Origin: Arsenicibacter rosenii
GTDB taxonomy: Bacteria > Bacteroidota > Bacteroidia > Cytophagales > Spirosomataceae
NCBI RefSeq assembly: GCF_001870735.1
Contig: NZ_MORL01000008.1
Span: 108,901 to 172,900, forward strand
DNA: 64,000 bases
Direction of reading: 5' to 3'
Every line of letters begins with the position of its first letter. Within the stretch, counting starts at the first letter, position 1. The notes under the pieces were generated by a model. That model made no database searches, was not told the DNA's origin, and saw only the letters and a list, made by a program, of their open reading frames with translations. The translations under genes and the position numbers were made by a program. Shown piece by piece: positions 60,834 to 64,000 of the stretch.

Positions 60834-61919
60834 TTAAAATGTACTCAGCAGGCCTGTCCCCTTTTCAATCAGGGGCAGTATCACCGTAAAGCGGTCGCCG
60901 GTTTCCTGAACCACCACATCGGTCTGGGCCAGCAACCGGTATTTGGCCGAGATATTGGCCAGTCCCACTTTATTGGAAGCTATCCGGGAAGCTTTCCGCT
61001 GCAAATTGTTTTCTACAATCAGGCGCCGGTCAGGTGTGGTTCTGATCGAAATCTGTAATGGTTTGTTGGCCATAATCACGTTATGTTTTACCGCATTTTC
61101 GACCAGCATCTGCAACGTCAGCGGAGGCAACCGCTCATCCATAAACGCTTCGGCAATGGCAACCTCCAGCTCAATACCTTGTCCATACCGCGTTTTCAGC
61201 AGATGGAAATACGAGCTGATGAAATTGATTTCAGTGGATAGCAGCGTCAGTTCCCGGTCGTTGGTCTGAAGCAGATAACGATATACATTGGCCATTTCAT
61301 CAACAAACTGCTCGGCTCGTTCGGGTTCATCGTTGATGAGCGAGGAAAGTGAATTCAGCGTGTTAAAAAGAAAATGCGGATTTACCTGATTTTTCAGGCT
61401 TTCGACCTGTCCCTGAAGTGTCGCTTTCCGGAGTTGTTCTTTTTCCAGCATCGTTTCGCGCCATTTAGCCAGTGAATGAAGGCTTTCAGAAACCGCAACC
61501 GATACTATGTTTGCCAGGATATTGACAATCAGGATATATTTAACCGTTGTCCAGTCGAAGGCATAGCCGAACCAGTGAAAGTGGTCATACATCCAGATAC
61601 TGCCCAGAATGAACGCGGGCGTTACGGTCGAAAACATCAAAAACAGCAGAATGATCCGTGTCAGTGCCTGTTTCAGATCCGGCAACCATCCGATAATCAA
61701 TTTGGTTAACCCGTCAATGGTAAACAGACAGGTCAGCGCAATAGCCAGGTTAATGCCCGATACGGCCATAAAGGTCGGAATGTCCTGTATATAAATCCGC
61801 CCCAGTAACAGATACGAAATCAGCGGAATAAACCATGGGAACAGCAGCATAAAATGCAGCCTCAACTGATGGGTCGGTTTAAACCATCGGGGCATTTGTT
61901 GATGAATAATCGCAGTCAT
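60834..61919 (-). CDS. LytS/YpdA-type sensor histidine kinase
   Basis: A 361-residue membrane kinase. About four hydrophobic segments lie in the first ~155 residues. The His_kinase domain has the phospho-acceptor in LKNQVNPHFLFNTLNSLSSLIN, and the HATPase has LPPLTLQMLVENAVKHN and GLANISAKYRLL. It starts 2 bases after the stop of a second kinase of the same type and precedes the LytTR regulator by 42 bases. Confidence 0.92.
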   Translation of the reverse strand: MTAIIHQQMPRWFKPTHQLRLHFMLLFPWFIPLISYLLLGRIYIQDIPTFMAVSGINLAIALTCLFTIDGLTKLIIGWLPDLKQALTRIILLFLMFSTVTPAFILGSIWMYDHFHWFGYAFDWTTVKYILIVNILANIVSVAVSESLHSLAKWRETMLEKEQLRKATLQGQVESLKNQVNPHFLFNTLNSLSSLINDEPERAEQFVDEMANVYRYLLQTNDRELTLLSTEINFISSYFHLLKTRYGQGIELEVAIAEAFMDERLPPLTLQMLVENAVKHNVIMANKPLQISIRTTPDRRLIVENNLQRKASRIASNKVGLANISAKYRLLAQTDVVVQETGDRFTVILPLIEKGTGLLSTF

Positions 61920-61921
61920 GG

Positions 61922-62983
61922 TTACGGCACGTGAATCGGTTGCGTCAATAAAGGTAATGTAACCGTAAACTGCTGGCCGTTGTCATAAACGTTTACTTTT
62001 TCCATACTAATCATCTCATATTTGGCAGTCAGGTTGGATAAGCCATTCTGGCCGGTCTGTACTCTGACAATCCGTTTTTGCACATTATTACGAATTACAA
62101 GTTTCTCCTCCGTTGTAAAAATGTCGATCAGCAGTGGTTTCTCTACAGAAACGGAGTTGTGTTTCAACGCATTTTCAATGAGGGTCTGCAACGTAAGCGG
62201 CGGCAAGTAACAGTGTAAATATGAAGGATTCACGTCTATGTTGATTGAAATGCTTTTTCCGTAGCGTGTTTGGAGTAAAAACGCGTATGAACCGACAAAG
62301 CGGATTTCGGATTCCAGCGTCGTGGTTTCCCGATGATTAGCCTGCAACATGTATCGGTAGACCTTAGCCATCTCATCCACAAATTGTTCGGCAAGCACCT
62401 TATCTTCGCCGATGAGCGATGAAAGCGAATTAAGGCAGTTGAATAGAAAATGGGGATTTACCTGGCTTTTCAGGGTATCGAGCTGAGTCTGTAACGCCAT
62501 TCGTTTCAGATACTCGCTTTCAGCCTGGTTCTCCTGCCAGCGGCTATAGGTATACAGCAAACTCAGCACCGAGCAAAGGCAAATATCGAAGACCAGCCCA
62601 AGCAGCATAATGGTCCGTACGGTAGACCAGTCAAACGGAGTATTGAAGACCGGAAACAGATGATAGGCCGCAACATCGATACAAGCCAGGACGATGGTTA
62701 ACAGCCCGACGCTCAGAAACATAATCCCCGTCCGCATGAGTGTCTGATGCACCTCCGGAAACCGGTCGATGATTTCCCGAATGGTGACTGTCAGGGTGAT
62801 AATCGACAACCAGTAGAGAAAGAACACCAGTAGTGTGCCGTAGAACAGCACATCCAGCGACTGAAAATAGCGTGGCCCAACCAAAAAGTAATTTCCGACC
62901 GGGAACAGCACAGGCATCATCAGGATATGATACCACAGTTCCTGTTTCGTGAAATAAACGGCTATGATCCGGGGGGTTGGCAT
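61922..62983 (-). CDS. LytS/YpdA-type sensor histidine kinase, second of tandem pair
   Basis: A 353-residue membrane kinase with about four N-terminal hydrophobic segments. The His_kinase site is LKSQVNPHFLFNCLNSLSSLIG, and the ATP-binding part is LPPLTLQTLIENALKHN and GLSNLTAKYEMIS. It is clearly related to the next kinase along its whole length, so the two likely arose by tandem duplication. It is the first gene of the three-gene operon. Confidence 0.92.
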   Translation of the reverse strand: MPTPRIIAVYFTKQELWYHILMMPVLFPVGNYFLVGPRYFQSLDVLFYGTLLVFFLYWLSIITLTVTIREIIDRFPEVHQTLMRTGIMFLSVGLLTIVLACIDVAAYHLFPVFNTPFDWSTVRTIMLLGLVFDICLCSVLSLLYTYSRWQENQAESEYLKRMALQTQLDTLKSQVNPHFLFNCLNSLSSLIGEDKVLAEQFVDEMAKVYRYMLQANHRETTTLESEIRFVGSYAFLLQTRYGKSISINIDVNPSYLHCYLPPLTLQTLIENALKHNSVSVEKPLLIDIFTTEEKLVIRNNVQKRIVRVQTGQNGLSNLTAKYEMISMEKVNVYDNGQQFTVTLPLLTQPIHVP

Positions 62984-63219
62984 CGGCAGCAGCTGCTTTG
63001 TAAGAATATTCCAAATTAAGTTACAATCTACTCAATTTGCAGGTGACTCTGTATGGACCGGTATTTTCAGCGGCTCAACCCGTACAATTCAGGTATGAAT
63101 TGTAGGCAGAATTAGCGACCGGCAGCCTTGCGGCACACCTGTTTCAGGAAAAGCGAACAACAACTCATTGAGGCCTTTTCCCGGTTCAGGCGGCTAACGA
63201 TTCACTTCAACGGCTTTCG

Positions 63220-63252
63220 ATTGTAGTATACGCGTGCAGGAGAACATATTTG
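63220..63252 (+). promoter_or_regulatory. Candidate promoter of the cupin gene
   Basis: ATTG (63220-63223), a 21-base spacer and CATATTTG (63245-63252) resemble the TTTG...TAnnTTTG pattern. The ATG is 27 bases further. Confidence 0.5.
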
Positions 63253-63279
63253 TCCCGTAAACAACGAATTTCTTTCCCT

Positions 63280-63846
63280 ATGAAAGCTCAACTATCCGGA
63301 TCACGCACGATTCACCACCCATTCATAAACGATCATGTCACGTTTGTCAGAACGGCGCAGGAAAGCGGCTATAGTCATACCTGGGTAGAAGTTATACTCG
63401 CTCCGGGACGCGGTGTCAGTTTACACTACCACAAAGAACACGACGAAACGTTTATGTGTCTGGAAGGGCAGCTACGTTTGCAGATCGGGAGCAAGGAGCT
63501 GAATCTGAAGCCCGGACAATATGCGTCGGCGGTGGCCGGAACACCGCACCGTTTCGTTAACGCAACCAGTGCCCCCTGCCGGTTTAAGTGCGTTATTTCG
63601 CCCGGCAACCCTGCTTTTGAGCAAACCCTCCAGATCCGGTACGGGCTTGCTCACGACGGCAAATGCAGTCCTAAAACCGGTTCACCCAGCAGCTGGCTGA
63701 TGCATGCGTATACCTACGCGCTGGCTGATACCAAGCTGGCGGGCCCGCTGTCCATTTTAAATCCGATGATTCAATGGTTGTATAACCGCGCGGTATCGAC
63801 CGGCATGGCTGCCCGGCTGCAGGAGGAGTATGTAAAAATACAGTAA
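63280..63846 (+). CDS. Cupin-domain protein
   Basis: A 188-residue cytoplasmic protein. The double-stranded beta-helix is at residues ~35-115, with metal-site residues in HYHKEHDETFMCLEGQL and AGTPHRFVN. The C-terminal ~70 residues are helical (SPSSWLMHAYTYALADTKLAGPLSILNPMIQWLYNRAV) and probably cap the barrel. Enzymatic role is unknown. I use the ATG at 63280, as the upstream alternative is TTG. Its stop codon abuts the stop of a convergent gene. Confidence 0.82.
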   Translation: MKAQLSGSRTIHHPFINDHVTFVRTAQESGYSHTWVEVILAPGRGVSLHYHKEHDETFMCLEGQLRLQIGSKELNLKPGQYASAVAGTPHRFVNATSAPCRFKCVISPGNPAFEQTLQIRYGLAHDGKCSPKTGSPSSWLMHAYTYALADTKLAGPLSILNPMIQWLYNRAVSTGMAARLQEEYVKIQ

Positions 63847-64000
63847 TCAGAAGCCCACCCGCGTGGATTCGGGCCGGTCTCCGGACACGGTCTGGTCTTC
63901 GCGGTTGAAGATTTCAGCCAGTGTCATGGGGTCATTTGTCCGGAAATCAGATCCCAGATGATTCAGCAGCCGGTTCGATTTTTCGGCCGTCAGCTTACCG
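63847..64000 (-). CDS. C-terminal end of an unidentified protein
   Basis: The last 50 codons of a gene that enters from the right edge. It reads GKLTAEKSNRLLNHLGSD, then MTLAEIFNREDQTVSG, ending STRVGF. I do not recognise a family. Its stop codon lies directly beside that of the cupin gene (TAA then TCA on the plus strand). Confidence 0.55.
   Translation of the reverse strand, partial: GKLTAEKSNRLLNHLGSDFRTNDPMTLAEIFNREDQTVSGDRPESTRVGF

Overview
The window looks like a piece of a Bacteroidota chromosome, most likely order Cytophagales and near Spirosoma and its relatives. The evidence is the mix of families seen: TonB-type outer-membrane barrel with a GLPGLI partner, DUF5723, GIN-domain protein, a type IX secretion (T9SS) tail, dipeptidyl peptidase IV, a degenerate-Nudix regulator next to xylA, LytS/LytTR pairs and GH76/GH63-like glycosidases. 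Genes lack clear Shine-Dalgarno sites, and several have TAnnTTTG-type -7 boxes, both typical of the phylum. Most of the window has moderate to slightly high GC. Two stretches are visibly AT-rich: about 38.75-39.37 kb and 44.5-46.25 kb. No rRNA, tRNA, CRISPR array, transposase or integrase was found.

Layout. 0-10 kb: housekeeping and metabolism (partial membrane protein, GIN-domain protein, MoxR-like AAA ATPase with ribD, Uma2 protein, aroE-nagA, aldo/keto reductase, DedA, phosphosulfolactate synthase). 10-20 kb: LytTR protein, second Uma2, rplU-rpmA, Nfu scaffold, DUF5723 with NhaD antiporter, a Gly-rich secreted protein and two tandem M14 proteins. 20-26 kb: truncated hemoglobin, CoA-transferase, apionate-lactonase-like protein and DPP IV.

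26-38.8 kb: a run of seven co-oriented secreted-protein genes. Five of them share building blocks: an N-terminal beta-rich module, Ig-like repeats with a Cys pair, a C-terminal HRNHLGVMTA module and a paired DxNxDG calcium-loop (dockerin-like) tail. This is the most unusual part of the window and may be a cell-surface assembly system.

39-52 kb: GH63-like glycosidase, response regulator divergent from a histidine kinase, XRE regulator, an AT-rich thioredoxin-like protein followed by the tail of a decayed HlyD-type adaptor, outer-membrane barrel plus GLPGLI pair, and xylose isomerase with a probable Nudix-type repressor and a palindromic operator candidate. 53-64 kb: TraB-like protein, an ECF sigma / four-TM membrane protein / site-2-protease module, ABC exporter, GH76, a small membrane protein, a LytTR regulator with two tandem LytS-type kinases, a cupin and a truncated gene at the edge.

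Between and even inside genes lie many short palindromic or repeated elements of several unrelated sequence types, some with GTAG...CTAC feet as in REP elements. One of them sits in frame inside aroE. No transposase that could mobilise them lies in the window.
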